Position numbers and translations under genes: made by a program. The notes beneath the pieces were generated by a model, which had not been told where the DNA came from, ran no database searches, and saw only the letters and a list, made by a program, of their open reading frames with translations. Below are positions 48,333 to 57,625 of a stretch of 64,000 nucleotides of DNA, in pieces. Source of the DNA: Planctomycetota bacterium (GTDB taxonomy: Bacteria; Planctomycetota; Phycisphaerae; UBA1845; PWPN01); contig JAKPHF010000033.1 of NCBI GenBank assembly GCA_029550525.1, positions 21,779 through 85,778 of the forward strand, written 5' to 3'. Within the stretch, counting starts at the first letter, position 1; each line of letters begins with the position of its first letter.

Positions 48333-50651
48333 ATGTCCGCCGATATCACCCGCCTGTGTTGCCTTGTGAGCCTCTTGAACGTCGCGGCGGCCGGTACGTT
48401 CGCCGAGCCGAGCTGGATCACCGTGGTCGGGTCGCAGTGCCCGCTCTTGCGAAAAGAGTTCACGCTCGACGCCGCACCCGCCAAGGCAATCGTGCGCATC
48501 GTCGGCCTGGGGCACTACCACCTCAATGTCAACGGCCGGCGGGTGGACGACGCTGTCATCCGCCAGGCCTGGTCCCAGTACGACAAGACAATCTACTTCG
48601 AAGAGATCGACGTGACGCCCTTGCTCCAGGCCGGCAGCAACGCCTTCGGCGTCATGCTCGGCAACTCGTTCTGGTTCAATCCGCCGGCACCTCAGGGCCG
48701 GTATCACAAACGCGGCGCTGAAACCGATTTCGGCCCGCCATTCTTGCTGTGGTTCTCGGCGGATATTGTCCAGGCCGACGGTTCGCGCACGCAGATCGTC
48801 TCGGATGAGAGCTGGAAATTCAGCGCCGGCCCGGTGACGTACAGCCACATCTACGGCGGCGAGGATTACGACGCCACGCTCGAACAACCGGGCTGGGATC
48901 GACCCGGCTTCGATGACAGCGTCTGGCACGCCTGTCGGCCTGCGTCCGCCCCAGCCGGCAAGCTTGAAAAGCGAATCTGGCCGCCGCTGCGCGAGCAGGA
49001 GGTCTTCTCCGCGACGGACGTCAAGCCTGCCGGTCCGGGCGTATTCCACGTGTTCTTCGGCCAGAACGCCTCGGGCGTGCTGCGCTTCACCGTCGAGGGC
49101 AAGCGGGGCCAAAGCTTCACAGCGCTGCCGTCGGAGTATCGCACGGCGGACGGCGAGTTCATGAAGCCCAAGTGGGGCGGGGCGCCTATTCTCTTTCGGT
49201 ACACGCTCCGGGGCGACGGGCCCGAAACGCATCAGTGGTTGTTCCACTACCAGGGTTTCCAGGCCGTCGAGATCGCCGGAGCCGTGCCCGCAGGTCTGCC
49301 GAACCCCGACAACCTGCCCGTGCTTCATCGCATCGAGCTCGTGCACACCCGCACCGACCTGGCTCAGGTCGGCGAGTTCCACACCTCCAGCAAACTCTAT
49401 AACGACACGCATCGCCTCATCGATTGGGCCATGCGCTCCAACATGGCCGACGTCATGACCGACTGCCCGCATCGCGAAAAGCTGGGCTGGCTCGAGTGTG
49501 CTCATCTGCTCGCGCCTTCGTTTTGCTATCGTTACGACTGCCGCGACTGGCTGGCCAAGATCGCTCGCGACATTCGCGACGCCCAGGAGCCCTCGGGTCG
49601 AATCCTCACCGTCGCGCCGTCATACCCGGCCACGCGATTTCCCGGCGCGTTTCACTGGACGGTGGAGTGGGGGGCGGCCGGTCCGCTCGTGCCCTGGCAT
49701 CACTACCAGTGGTACGGCGACGCAGCCATCCTCCGCGACAACTACGACTGCATGCGTCGCTTCGTGGACTATGTCGCGTCGGTGTCGAAGGACGGCATCG
49801 CTCCCGAAGGCCTGGGCGACTGGTACGACTACGGCCATGGCCAACCGCCCGGCCCGAGTCGGTTCACGCCTACCGCGCTGACCGCCACGGCTGTTCAGGT
49901 GATGTGCATCGACGCGGTGATCGGAGCCGCGGAAGTTCTCGGCAAGAGTGATGACGTGCGGAAGTATCGATCGCTTCGCGAGAAGACTGCGGTAAGCTAC
50001 CTGGCCAAGTTCTACAATCCGCACACGCGCACGTTCGCGCACAAAGACTCGTGTCAGTGCGCACACACGATCTCACTGGCCGCCGGCCTCGTGCCTGAAG
50101 CGGATAGACAGGCGGTTCTCGACGCGGTGATCGCCGATCTCGAAAGGCGCGACTGGCAGCAGACGCCGGGCGACGTCGGCCACGCCTATTTCATCCGCGC
50201 ACTCGCCCAGGCGGGCCGCAGCGACGTCCTGCACCGCGTCTACTCGCGCGATGGCCTCGGCAGCTACGGTGGCATCCTCGCTCGCGGCCTGACCGCCATG
50301 CCCGAGACGTGGGACGCCATGACCGACGGCTACCAATCGCACAATCACTGCATGCTCGGCCATGTGATCGAATGGTACTACGGCTATGTCGCCGGTATCC
50401 GCCAGCAGCCTGGCAGTGTCGGCTGGAAGCGCATCATGATTGCGCCGGTTCCGGGCCCGCTGACCATGGCTCAGGGCATTTTCGACAGTCCCGCCGGCCG
50501 AATCAGCAGCAGTTGGAGGATCGAGGAGGGGCAATTCCGGCTCGAAGCCCACATCCCCGACGGCGTCACTGCCGAACTGCGCGCTCCAGACGGCGCCCGC
50601 AAGCAGGTCGGTCCCGGCCGTCACATACTGGTCGCCGCGCAGCCGAAATGA
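48333..50651 (+). CDS. GH78-family alpha-L-rhamnosidase
   Basis: 772 residues, N-terminal signal peptide (to about AAAGTFAEP). Beta-sandwich domains first (FTLDAAPAKAIVRIVGLG, YHLNVNGRRVDD, AWSQYDKTIYFEEIDV as in Bac_rhamnosid_N), then the (alpha/alpha)6 barrel: TDCPHREKLGWLE with the acid-catalyst region, EGLGDWYDYG, and the DGYQSHNHCMLGHVIEWYYGYVAGI-like end motif. Removes terminal rhamnose from plant or microbial glycans outside the cytoplasm. ATG at 48333 with GAGGG. Confidence 0.92.
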   Translation: MSADITRLCCLVSLLNVAAAGTFAEPSWITVVGSQCPLLRKEFTLDAAPAKAIVRIVGLGHYHLNVNGRRVDDAVIRQAWSQYDKTIYFEEIDVTPLLQAGSNAFGVMLGNSFWFNPPAPQGRYHKRGAETDFGPPFLLWFSADIVQADGSRTQIVSDESWKFSAGPVTYSHIYGGEDYDATLEQPGWDRPGFDDSVWHACRPASAPAGKLEKRIWPPLREQEVFSATDVKPAGPGVFHVFFGQNASGVLRFTVEGKRGQSFTALPSEYRTADGEFMKPKWGGAPILFRYTLRGDGPETHQWLFHYQGFQAVEIAGAVPAGLPNPDNLPVLHRIELVHTRTDLAQVGEFHTSSKLYNDTHRLIDWAMRSNMADVMTDCPHREKLGWLECAHLLAPSFCYRYDCRDWLAKIARDIRDAQEPSGRILTVAPSYPATRFPGAFHWTVEWGAAGPLVPWHHYQWYGDAAILRDNYDCMRRFVDYVASVSKDGIAPEGLGDWYDYGHGQPPGPSRFTPTALTATAVQVMCIDAVIGAAEVLGKSDDVRKYRSLREKTAVSYLAKFYNPHTRTFAHKDSCQCAHTISLAAGLVPEADRQAVLDAVIADLERRDWQQTPGDVGHAYFIRALAQAGRSDVLHRVYSRDGLGSYGGILARGLTAMPETWDAMTDGYQSHNHCMLGHVIEWYYGYVAGIRQQPGSVGWKRIMIAPVPGPLTMAQGIFDSPAGRISSSWRIEEGQFRLEAHIPDGVTAELRAPDGARKQVGPGRHILVAAQPK

Positions 50652-51110
50652 ACGTTCGCGCAAGTCGGGGGGGCGGGCGTCTCGCCCGCCTCGGATGGGG
50701 CATGCCTATCGTACCTGTTGCCCGAGTCCAACGTACCCGCGTTCAGTCCGCGGGCTTTTTCTGCCCGCCAAACATGTTCAGGTGCCACTCTGACGGGTGG
50801 ACGCACCGCCGGGTGAAATGCAATCCCATCCAAGAGGCGGGCGAGACGCCCGCCTCCATCCATACGAGGTTGAGCCGACTGGAAGTCTTGCCAGTCCCCA
50901 GGCTCCAAGGCTCCCTGGGCTACCCGCCGTCCGCGCGTAACGGCTCGGGCGGAAACAGCGCCAGATTCACGGTTGTTCCCCCTCACGTCCTGTAAGACAC
51001 GTCCGGCTGCTCGCAATATGGGAGGACGTCGATCCTGGGCCGCGCTGCGGCTATCGCGATGCGCTGTGATGTAGCGGATTAGAGGCGCGGTTAGTCCAGA
51101 GGAGCATTGC
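50652..51110. other. 459-bp gap with a pair of palindromes
   Basis: No gene. GGCGGGC-GTCTC-GCCCGCC (50672-50690) and GGCGGGC-GAGAC-GCCCGCC (50836-50854) have complementary loops, so they are the same unit in opposite orientation. The right part leads to the ECF gene with AGAGGAG as SD. Confidence 0.7.
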
Positions 51111-51767
51111 ATGGTCGCGCTGAAGCCAATCCACTTGCCCCCGGAGCTGCGATCGGTCGTTGACAGCCTGGAGCGCGGCCTGCACGCTCACGACCAAAAC
51201 TGGATTGTGTCACTGATGCAACAGCAGGGCCGTCTCATCGTCGGCCTGCTCTGGCGCATGCTCGGATCCGAACAGGACGCCTTCGACGCCTATCACAGCA
51301 CGATTTGCCGGCTCATCATGCAGGGCCCCGAGGCGATCGGCACGAATCAGGCCGGCTACTTTTATCGGACTGCCATGAACACCGGCATCGAGATGCTGCG
51401 AGTACGTCAGCGCCGTCAGCGCCATTGGCCCGCCGTCCGGGAGGTCTGTTCTCGCCGTGCGGCCGACCGGGCCGATCGCTCTCCCGGCATGGATGAAGAT
51501 AGCGACGATGTGGAACGGCTGCGCAGCGCCATCGGCCGGCTCCCGGCGCACCTGCGCGACGTCATCGTGCTTCGTGAGCTAACTGGATTGCCTTATCGTC
51601 AAGTCGCATCTATCCTTGGCATCGGTCTGGCCACCTCCCGGCTGTACCGGCGCCAGGCGGTGCTGCGACTCGCTGCCATGCTCGGCTCACCTCAGGCCGC
51701 CGGCCGGCGCCGCCTCCACCAGCGACTCTCCTCGAATGATGCCGCGGTGCCATCCCAGGCCAGCTGA
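51111..51767 (+). CDS. ECF-type sigma factor
   Basis: 218 residues. Sigma region 2 (MLGSEQDAFDAYHSTICRLI ... YFYRTAMNTGIEMLRVRQRRQ) and region 4 (RLPAHLRDVIVLRELTGLPYRQVASILGIGLATSRLYRRQAVLRL). ATG at 51111 with GGAG. No zinc anti-sigma factor or kinase gene follows; the next gene is cheA after 375 bases. C-terminal tail is short and polar. Confidence 0.9.
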   Translation: MVALKPIHLPPELRSVVDSLERGLHAHDQNWIVSLMQQQGRLIVGLLWRMLGSEQDAFDAYHSTICRLIMQGPEAIGTNQAGYFYRTAMNTGIEMLRVRQRRQRHWPAVREVCSRRAADRADRSPGMDEDSDDVERLRSAIGRLPAHLRDVIVLRELTGLPYRQVASILGIGLATSRLYRRQAVLRLAAMLGSPQAAGRRRLHQRLSSNDAAVPSQAS

Positions 51768-52142
51768 ACACCGGAGAAGACACGCTTCTTCTCGCAGCGA
51801 TGGGCGGTCGCTCGTGCGCCAACAGACACGCCCGCGCCGTTCCTCTTCGCGAACATCACGCCGGCGGCAATACCCCCACTGCTCCAGCGAACGTCGTTCT
51901 TTTCAAATAGGGGCTTTACCCTAAGTATTTGTTACCAACGGAGGGAGCGTTCACCCCAGGCTGACTTTCCCGGCCCATGCTCCTGGGCGAATTAGATCAA
52001 TCGAGATTTCGCTTTCACCGAAAAACCCGATGTCGGCTGTGCAGGACGGCTCCTGGCCCGTTCCCGGGGGGATTGCGTGCCTGCCGGTTCGCGGCATTTG
52101 CGACGCGGCGGATCGGCCTCGTCGGTTGATGGAGTTTGATGA
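51768..52142. other. 375-bp gap before cheA with A/T palindromic island
   Basis: No gene. The only A/T-rich piece, 51904-51930, is AAATAGGGGCTTTACCCTAAGTATTT-like, with matching AAATA/TATTT ends and GGG/CCC inside; it may be the promoter or operator of the chemotaxis operon. The rest is GC-rich without clear structure. Confidence 0.4.
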
Positions 52143-54617
52143 ATGAGTCGCCAGACCCAAGCCGATCGAACCTCCAAGGTTCAATCGCTCTTCTCGAAAT
52201 TGGCCGAAACCATCGGCCGCATCGACGCCGAGGATCTGAGCGGCCTGGCCCAGGTGCACGGCTGGTGCGAGGCTTTGGTCGAAATTGGCCTGACCGATCG
52301 CGCCGCGGTATCCGAAGAAGTGGCCCACCGCATCTCCACACTGGCCCGCCAATTGGAGGCCTTGATCCTGGGCGAAGTGGCCAACGCTAACGAGACGTTC
52401 GCCGAGTTGCGCGCGGCCATGCAGCAGTTGGCGGCCGAATGCGCGACCGCTCTCGGCGGATCGGCGGACTCCACACAGTCGGCGACTTCCCTGACGACCG
52501 ATCAATCCGGCCGCACCGATGATGCGATCGTCATCCCGATGGAGGACTTCTCAGACGAGAGCAACGCGCCCGGCGAGAACGGGGTGACCGCCGGCGCCGC
52601 GGCAGCCGAGGCCGACACCGGTTCGCTGGAGCCGGCCGGCGAGACGCCGTCGACCGAATCCGCTCCGGCCACCCGGGAAGCCTACGTCGCCGAGCCTCTG
52701 AAGCTCGACCCCAAGGAGATCGAGTTCGTCAAGGGATTCGTCGAGGAAGCCCACGAGCACGTGGAAGCGATTGAAGCCGCCGTGCTGGAAGTCGAACGCT
52801 GCCCGGGCGACGTCGCCAAGATCGACGATCTGTTCCGGCCGTTCCACACCATCAAGGGCATGGCCGGCTTCCTGAACCTTCGAGATATCAACTGCCTGAC
52901 CCACGAGGTGGAGACACTGCTCGACCAGGGGCGCAAGGGCAAGCGCGCGGTGACGAGCGGCGTCATCGACCTGGTCCTGTCGGTCGTCGATCTGCTCAAG
53001 CTTCAGATCGCCAGCGTGGCCGAGTGGCTCACCGAGCCGCACAAGGGTGTGATCGCTCAGCCTCCGGTGGCTGAGATGATCGATCGGCTCCGGGCGGTGG
53101 TGGCCGGACGCTTGGATCCCGATGCGCTGAGCACCGCGAGAACGGCCAACCCTCCCGGCGGCGCGCCGACGCCGGCAGCACCACCGGCGACCCAAGCTCA
53201 GGCCAAACCCGAAGCGAATGCTACTCCGCAGACGCCGGCTCCGGCGGCGAAGACTGCCGGGCCGTCCGCAGCGCCATCAGCGACGCAACCCGCGACGCCA
53301 TCGGCCTCACCCAAGCCCGGCGACCAGTCCATCCGCATCGACACCGAGAAGCTCGACGCCCTCATCGACATGGTCGGTGAATTGGTCATCGCTCAGACGC
53401 TGGTCAGCATGAGCGGCGACATCGTGTCCAATCCCAAGCTCTCGCGCGATGTGACACAGGTCACCAAGATCGTCCGCGACGTGCAGGAACTGGCCATGGC
53501 CATGCGGATGGTCCCCATCGGCCCGACCTTCCAGAAGATGGCCCGCCTGGTCCGCGACGTCTCGCGCAAGGCCGGCAAATTCGTTAACCTGACCATCTCT
53601 GGTGAGGATACCGAGCTCGACAAGACGGTCATCCAGGAGATCGGCGATCCCCTGGTCCACATGGTCCGCAACGCGATCGACCACGGCATCGAGAGCCCGG
53701 AGGATCGCATCAAGGCGGGCAAGCCCGAGACGGGAGAGGTTCACCTGCACGCCGGCCACGAAGGCGGCAACATCCTGATCTCCATCCGGGACAACGGCAA
53801 GGGCCTGGATCCGGCCGTCCTCATCGCCAAGGCCGTGGAAAAAGGCATCATCAGCCCGACCGACGAACTCACCGAGCAGGAAGCCTACTCGCTCATCTTC
53901 GCGCCCGGCTTCTCGACGGCCACGCAGGTGACCGACATCTCCGGCCGCGGGGTCGGCATGGACGTGGTCAAGCGCAACATCGATCAGCTGCGCGGCCGCA
54001 TCGAGATCGTCTCCGAAAAGGGCAAGGGTACGACGTTCAACATTCGCCTGCCGCTCACGCTGGCCATCATCGACGGCATGGTCATCCGCGTCGGCCGCGA
54101 GCGTTTCATCCTGCCCACCATCACCATTCAGCAGTCGCTCCGCCCGCTGCCCGAGGCCATCACCACCGTGCAGCATCGAGGCGAGGTGCTCAATCTGCGT
54201 GGCGAGCTCATCCCGCTCATCCAGTTGGGCGAACTCTTCGGACTGACCGATCGCATCAACCCCTGCGAGAACATGGTCATCATCGCCCACTGCGAGGGCC
54301 GACTCATCGGCTTGGTCGTGGAAGAGCTCATTGGCCAGCAGCAGGTCGTGATCAAGAGCCTGGGCGAGCGCTTCGAAAAACTGCAGGGCATCTCCGGCGC
54401 CGCCATCCTGGGCGACGGTCGGGTCGGTCTGATCCTCGAAACCTCCGGCCTGAGCGCCGCACACGACAAGAATCAATCGACCGGCAGAAAGAACCGAGGC
54501 CGCGGCACACCGGCTCGCGGATCCTCCCGGACTCACGGCCCCGACCCGGGGCGGAACGACCGTCCGGACCGTCAAGCGTCCGATTCTCAACCCCCCGTGG
54601 AAGTTGCATGCAAATAG
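52143..54617 (+). CDS. cheA: Chemotaxis histidine kinase CheA
   Basis: 824 residues. Unusual 180-residue N-terminal region (helical, then Thr/Ala/Glu-rich) before the HPt domain, whose FHTIKGMAGFL has the phospho-His at 235. A Pro/Ala-rich linker (PTPAAPPATQAQAKPEANATPQ region) replaces a clear P2 domain. Then the dimerisation helices (IDMVGELVIAQTLVS), HATPase with MVRNAIDHGIE, DNGKGLD and GRGVGMDVVK, and a CheW-like domain. A basic Arg/Ser/Gly tail of about 50 residues ends the protein. First gene of cheA-cheW-cheD-HDOD-cheY-cheX-cheR-cheB. Confidence 0.96.
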   Translation: MSRQTQADRTSKVQSLFSKLAETIGRIDAEDLSGLAQVHGWCEALVEIGLTDRAAVSEEVAHRISTLARQLEALILGEVANANETFAELRAAMQQLAAECATALGGSADSTQSATSLTTDQSGRTDDAIVIPMEDFSDESNAPGENGVTAGAAAAEADTGSLEPAGETPSTESAPATREAYVAEPLKLDPKEIEFVKGFVEEAHEHVEAIEAAVLEVERCPGDVAKIDDLFRPFHTIKGMAGFLNLRDINCLTHEVETLLDQGRKGKRAVTSGVIDLVLSVVDLLKLQIASVAEWLTEPHKGVIAQPPVAEMIDRLRAVVAGRLDPDALSTARTANPPGGAPTPAAPPATQAQAKPEANATPQTPAPAAKTAGPSAAPSATQPATPSASPKPGDQSIRIDTEKLDALIDMVGELVIAQTLVSMSGDIVSNPKLSRDVTQVTKIVRDVQELAMAMRMVPIGPTFQKMARLVRDVSRKAGKFVNLTISGEDTELDKTVIQEIGDPLVHMVRNAIDHGIESPEDRIKAGKPETGEVHLHAGHEGGNILISIRDNGKGLDPAVLIAKAVEKGIISPTDELTEQEAYSLIFAPGFSTATQVTDISGRGVGMDVVKRNIDQLRGRIEIVSEKGKGTTFNIRLPLTLAIIDGMVIRVGRERFILPTITIQQSLRPLPEAITTVQHRGEVLNLRGELIPLIQLGELFGLTDRINPCENMVIIAHCEGRLIGLVVEELIGQQQVVIKSLGERFEKLQGISGAAILGDGRVGLILETSGLSAAHDKNQSTGRKNRGRGTPARGSSRTHGPDPGRNDRPDRQASDSQPPVEVACK

Positions 54618-54627
54618 GAGAACAGCG

Positions 54628-55143
54628 ATGACCACCGCAGTGCTCGAACAACCGACCTCCACCGGCGAACTCAACGAGTCCACCCGGGATCTTGGTGGCA
54701 AGTATTTGACCTTCATGCTCGATGATGAAGAGTATGGGATCGAAATCCTCAAGGTCCGCGAGATCATCGGGATTATGGACATCACCAAGGTGCCTCAGAC
54801 GCCCGATTTCGTCGAAGGTGTGATCAATCTGCGCGGCAAGGTGATCCCGGTCATCGATCTGCGCACCAAGTTCGGGCTCGCCCGGACCGAGTACAACGAT
54901 CAGACGTGCATCATCGTCGTCGATGTCGGCATGATGATGGGCATCATCGTGGACACCGTGCAGGAAGTGCACGACATCCCGTCCGCCAATATCGAGCCTC
55001 CCCCCAAACTCGGATCGGCCGTCGATACGAGCTTCATTCTCGGCATGGGAAAGGTCAAGGACGATGTCAAGATCCTGCTGGATATCGACAAGGTTTTGAC
55101 CAGCGAGGATCTGGTGGCTTTGCGGCACTTCGGCGAGGAATAA
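54628..55143 (+). CDS. cheW: Chemotaxis adaptor CheW
   Basis: 171 residues, ATG 54628 with ATAGGAGA upstream. Couples receptors to CheA. Typical sequence: YLTFMLDDEEYGIEILKVREI, VEGVINLRGKVIPVIDLRTKFG, and KVKDDVKILLDIDKVL. The gene starts 11 bases after the cheA stop. Confidence 0.97.
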   Translation: MTTAVLEQPTSTGELNESTRDLGGKYLTFMLDDEEYGIEILKVREIIGIMDITKVPQTPDFVEGVINLRGKVIPVIDLRTKFGLARTEYNDQTCIIVVDVGMMMGIIVDTVQEVHDIPSANIEPPPKLGSAVDTSFILGMGKVKDDVKILLDIDKVLTSEDLVALRHFGEE

Positions 55144-55329
55144 CCGTGACATTCAGTGGGGCGGCGAAGCGGCCCGGGCCGTTCGTCGGCTGGGCCGCAT
55201 CCCCGTCCTCCCGGACGTCAAACCTGATCGGGCACCGTCTCGCCTGGGCCGCCGGGGCACGCGGTCGAACACGCCGGCGTGAACTTCGCCCGCCGGCGCT
55301 GCCCGCCGTGCCCTGTGGAATCGATCTGT

Positions 55330-55806
55330 ATGGATACCGTCGTTGACATCGCCGACATGCGGGTCTCCCGGGATCCCCAAGTGGACCTCGTGACCTACTC
55401 GCTGGGCAGCTGCATCGGGGTCGCCATCTGGGATCCCGAGGTTCGTGTCGGGGGGCTCCTGCATTACATGCTGCCCCAGTCCTCCATCTCCCCGGAGAAA
55501 GCCCGCACCAATCCGGCCATGTTCGCCGATACCGGCATTCCCTACCTGTTCCGCAGTGCGTACGAACTGGGGGCGGTCAAGAAACGGCTCATCGTGAAGG
55601 TCGCCGGCGGCTCCTCGCTCCTCGACGACAACGGGACCTTCAACATCGGCAAGCGCAACTACATCATCCTCCGGAAGATCTTCTGGAAAAACGGCATCCT
55701 CATCGACGCCGAAGATGTCGGCGGCTCCATCAGCCGCACCGTGCGGCTTGAAGTCGGTACCGGCCGCGTCACCGTCAAAAACCGTGGCAAGGAGATCGAA
55801 CTGTGA
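55330..55806 (+). CDS. cheD: Chemoreceptor glutamine deamidase CheD
   Basis: 158 residues from ATG 55330. Cys-His-Thr hydrolase: Thr22, Cys28 (LGSCIGVAIWDP), His45 (GGLLHYMLP), the same spacing as in Thermotoga CheD. Deamidates receptor glutamines and can interact with CheC/CheX-type proteins. It has 186 bases before it after cheW, a stretch without a gene. HDOD start overlaps its stop. Confidence 0.93.
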   Translation: MDTVVDIADMRVSRDPQVDLVTYSLGSCIGVAIWDPEVRVGGLLHYMLPQSSISPEKARTNPAMFADTGIPYLFRSAYELGAVKKRLIVKVAGGSSLLDDNGTFNIGKRNYIILRKIFWKNGILIDAEDVGGSISRTVRLEVGTGRVTVKNRGKEIEL

Positions 55807-56678
55807 ACCGGATGGAAGAAATCCTGGCGCGCGTGGGCGAGATCCAGCCCTTGCCCGGCACGATTCTGCACCTCATCGACGTCATCAACGATCCTCGAAG
55901 CTCCATCAACGAGATCGTGGAGACCATCCGGTACGATCAGGCGCTGACCACGCGCATGCTCCGCATCTGCAACTCCGCGTACTTCGGCCTGTCGCGGGAA
56001 GTGTGCAGCTTGGAGGAGGCCATGCGCCTGCTCGGCACCGTCAAGGTGCTCCAGATCCTCATGGCCGTCCACACCGGTGCTTTGCTCCGCCGCGGCCAGG
56101 AAGGGTACGGGCTCGAGCCGGGCGTCCTGTGGAAGCAGTCCGTGGCCACCGCTTTGGCCTCGACGCTGTTTGCCGAACGCACGAAGCCCGATAACACCTC
56201 CCTGACCTTCACGGCCGCATTGCTCCACGACATCGGCAAGGTCGTCCTCAATTCCCACGTGACCGCCGAATTCGTCGAGATCGTCCGGCGAGTCAACGAA
56301 GAGGGAGCCAGCTTCATCGAGGCCGAGCAGCAGGTCCTCGGCTTCAGCAGCACGGAAATCGGAGCCCTCCTCGCCGAAGCCTGGAAACTGCCCGAGACCA
56401 TCATCCGCTGTATCCGCTATCACCGGACGCCCGGAGAGCTGGACCCGCCCGACGTGGTGGTGGACACGGTCTACCTGGCCACCTGTGTGTGCATGTTGTG
56501 CGGCGTCGGGCTCGGCTCCGACGGATTGTGTTATCGCGCGGACTCACGCGTGATGGAACGTTATCGCCTCAAGGAAAGCGATCTCGAGGTGATCGGAGCC
56601 CAGATGCTCGTGGATCTCAAGCGTGTGGAATCGATTTACACCGAAGACATGGCTCAGCCGGTCTTGGTGAATAACTAG
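55803..56678 (+). CDS. HDOD-domain protein inside che operon
   Basis: 291 residues starting with GTG 55803 that overlaps the cheD stop (GTGA). HDOD pattern: IQPLPGTILHLIDVINDPRSS, YDQALTTRMLRICNSAYFGLSR, EEAMRLLGTVKVLQILM and the HD-like ALLHDIGKVVL, here with both His-Asp present, as in active HD phosphohydrolases; the later YHRTPGE also resembles an HD site. Its place between cheD and cheY suggests a role in chemosensory signalling. Confidence 0.9.
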   Translation: MNRMEEILARVGEIQPLPGTILHLIDVINDPRSSINEIVETIRYDQALTTRMLRICNSAYFGLSREVCSLEEAMRLLGTVKVLQILMAVHTGALLRRGQEGYGLEPGVLWKQSVATALASTLFAERTKPDNTSLTFTAALLHDIGKVVLNSHVTAEFVEIVRRVNEEGASFIEAEQQVLGFSSTEIGALLAEAWKLPETIIRCIRYHRTPGELDPPDVVVDTVYLATCVCMLCGVGLGSDGLCYRADSRVMERYRLKESDLEVIGAQMLVDLKRVESIYTEDMAQPVLVNN

Positions 56679-56754
56679 AAAGACAAAGACCCCGGCCTCG
56701 CTGGCCGATGAACAGAATAACGGAGTGCTTGCACGCCGTTTCAGGAGCGCGATC

Positions 56755-57180
56755 ATGGCCCGTGACGTGTTGATTGTCGACGACTCGATGACCATGCGCC
56801 AGATGGTCAAGAAAACCATGCGAATGGCCGGCCTGGACGTCGGGGAGGTGTACGAGGCTTCCAACGGCATCGAGGCGCTGGCCCAACTCGCCGAGCATCC
56901 CGTGGCCGTCATCCTGCTGGACATCAACATGCCCACCATGAACGGAATCCAACTGCTGACCCGCATGAAGGGCAACAGCCGGCTGAAAGGCATCCCCATC
57001 GTGATCGCCTCCACCGAAGGCAGCCGCGAACGCATTGAGCAGATGGAAGAGTTCGGGGCATTCGGCTATGTCCGCAAACCGTTCCAGCCCGAGCAGCTCC
57101 GGGACGTGTTGAAACCTCTTTTGGGAGTCAGAGACGATGGAGTTGACTACGACGCGGACACTGACGGCGATCTTTTCTGA
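56755..57180 (+). CDS. cheY: Response regulator CheY
   Basis: 141 residues, receiver domain only: acidic pair D9-D10, phospho-acceptor D56 (LLDINMP), T/S at 86-87 (ASTEG), K108 (RKPF). ATG 56755 with AGGAG. C-terminal tail DDGVDYDADTDGDLF is acidic and extends beyond the usual end; the cheX-like gene starts inside it. Confidence 0.95.
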   Translation: MARDVLIVDDSMTMRQMVKKTMRMAGLDVGEVYEASNGIEALAQLAEHPVAVILLDINMPTMNGIQLLTRMKGNSRLKGIPIVIASTEGSRERIEQMEEFGAFGYVRKPFQPEQLRDVLKPLLGVRDDGVDYDADTDGDLF

Positions 57181-57589
57181 GGTTCTGGCCAACCTGGCTT
57201 TCCTCTTCACCGACGACGAGGAGACCGAGCCCGCCCTCGGCGAAGTTTGGCTCGAAACCAGTATCAGCTATCACGGACCGGTCAGCGGCACGTTGCGTTT
57301 CCGCTGCACGCGCAGTTTCTGTGAATTGCTCGCGGCCAACCTACTGGGCATCGATCCCGACGATGAAGCCGCCGCTCGCCAGAGCGAGGACGCCGTCCGC
57401 GAGTTCATGAATATCGTCTGCGGTCAGTTCGTGACCTCGATGCATGGCTCCGACGACGTCTACAACCTGTCCATCCCGCATACCGTCGAACTGCCGGAAA
57501 CCCCCGACCTGGCGGACGACGGCGGGAAAACTTCGTCCACCCTGTCGGTCGATCACCACGTGGTGCAACTGATCTACGAGCCGAAGTGA
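57137..57589 (+). CDS. CheX-like chemotaxis protein
   Basis: 150 residues, ATG 57137 overlapping cheY by 44 bases. Beta-alpha pattern of the CheC/CheX/FliY class; the phosphatase motif ExxN is seen once at E89-N92 (REFMNIVCG). It may dephosphorylate CheY-P, whose gene it overlaps. A second ExxN is not evident, which fits CheX rather than CheC. Confidence 0.85.
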   Translation: MELTTTRTLTAIFSEVLANLAFLFTDDEETEPALGEVWLETSISYHGPVSGTLRFRCTRSFCELLAANLLGIDPDDEAAARQSEDAVREFMNIVCGQFVTSMHGSDDVYNLSIPHTVELPETPDLADDGGKTSSTLSVDHHVVQLIYEPK

Positions 57590-57625
57590 GGCGCATGAAT
57601 CGGACAGAGGCGGGGGACCAACGAC

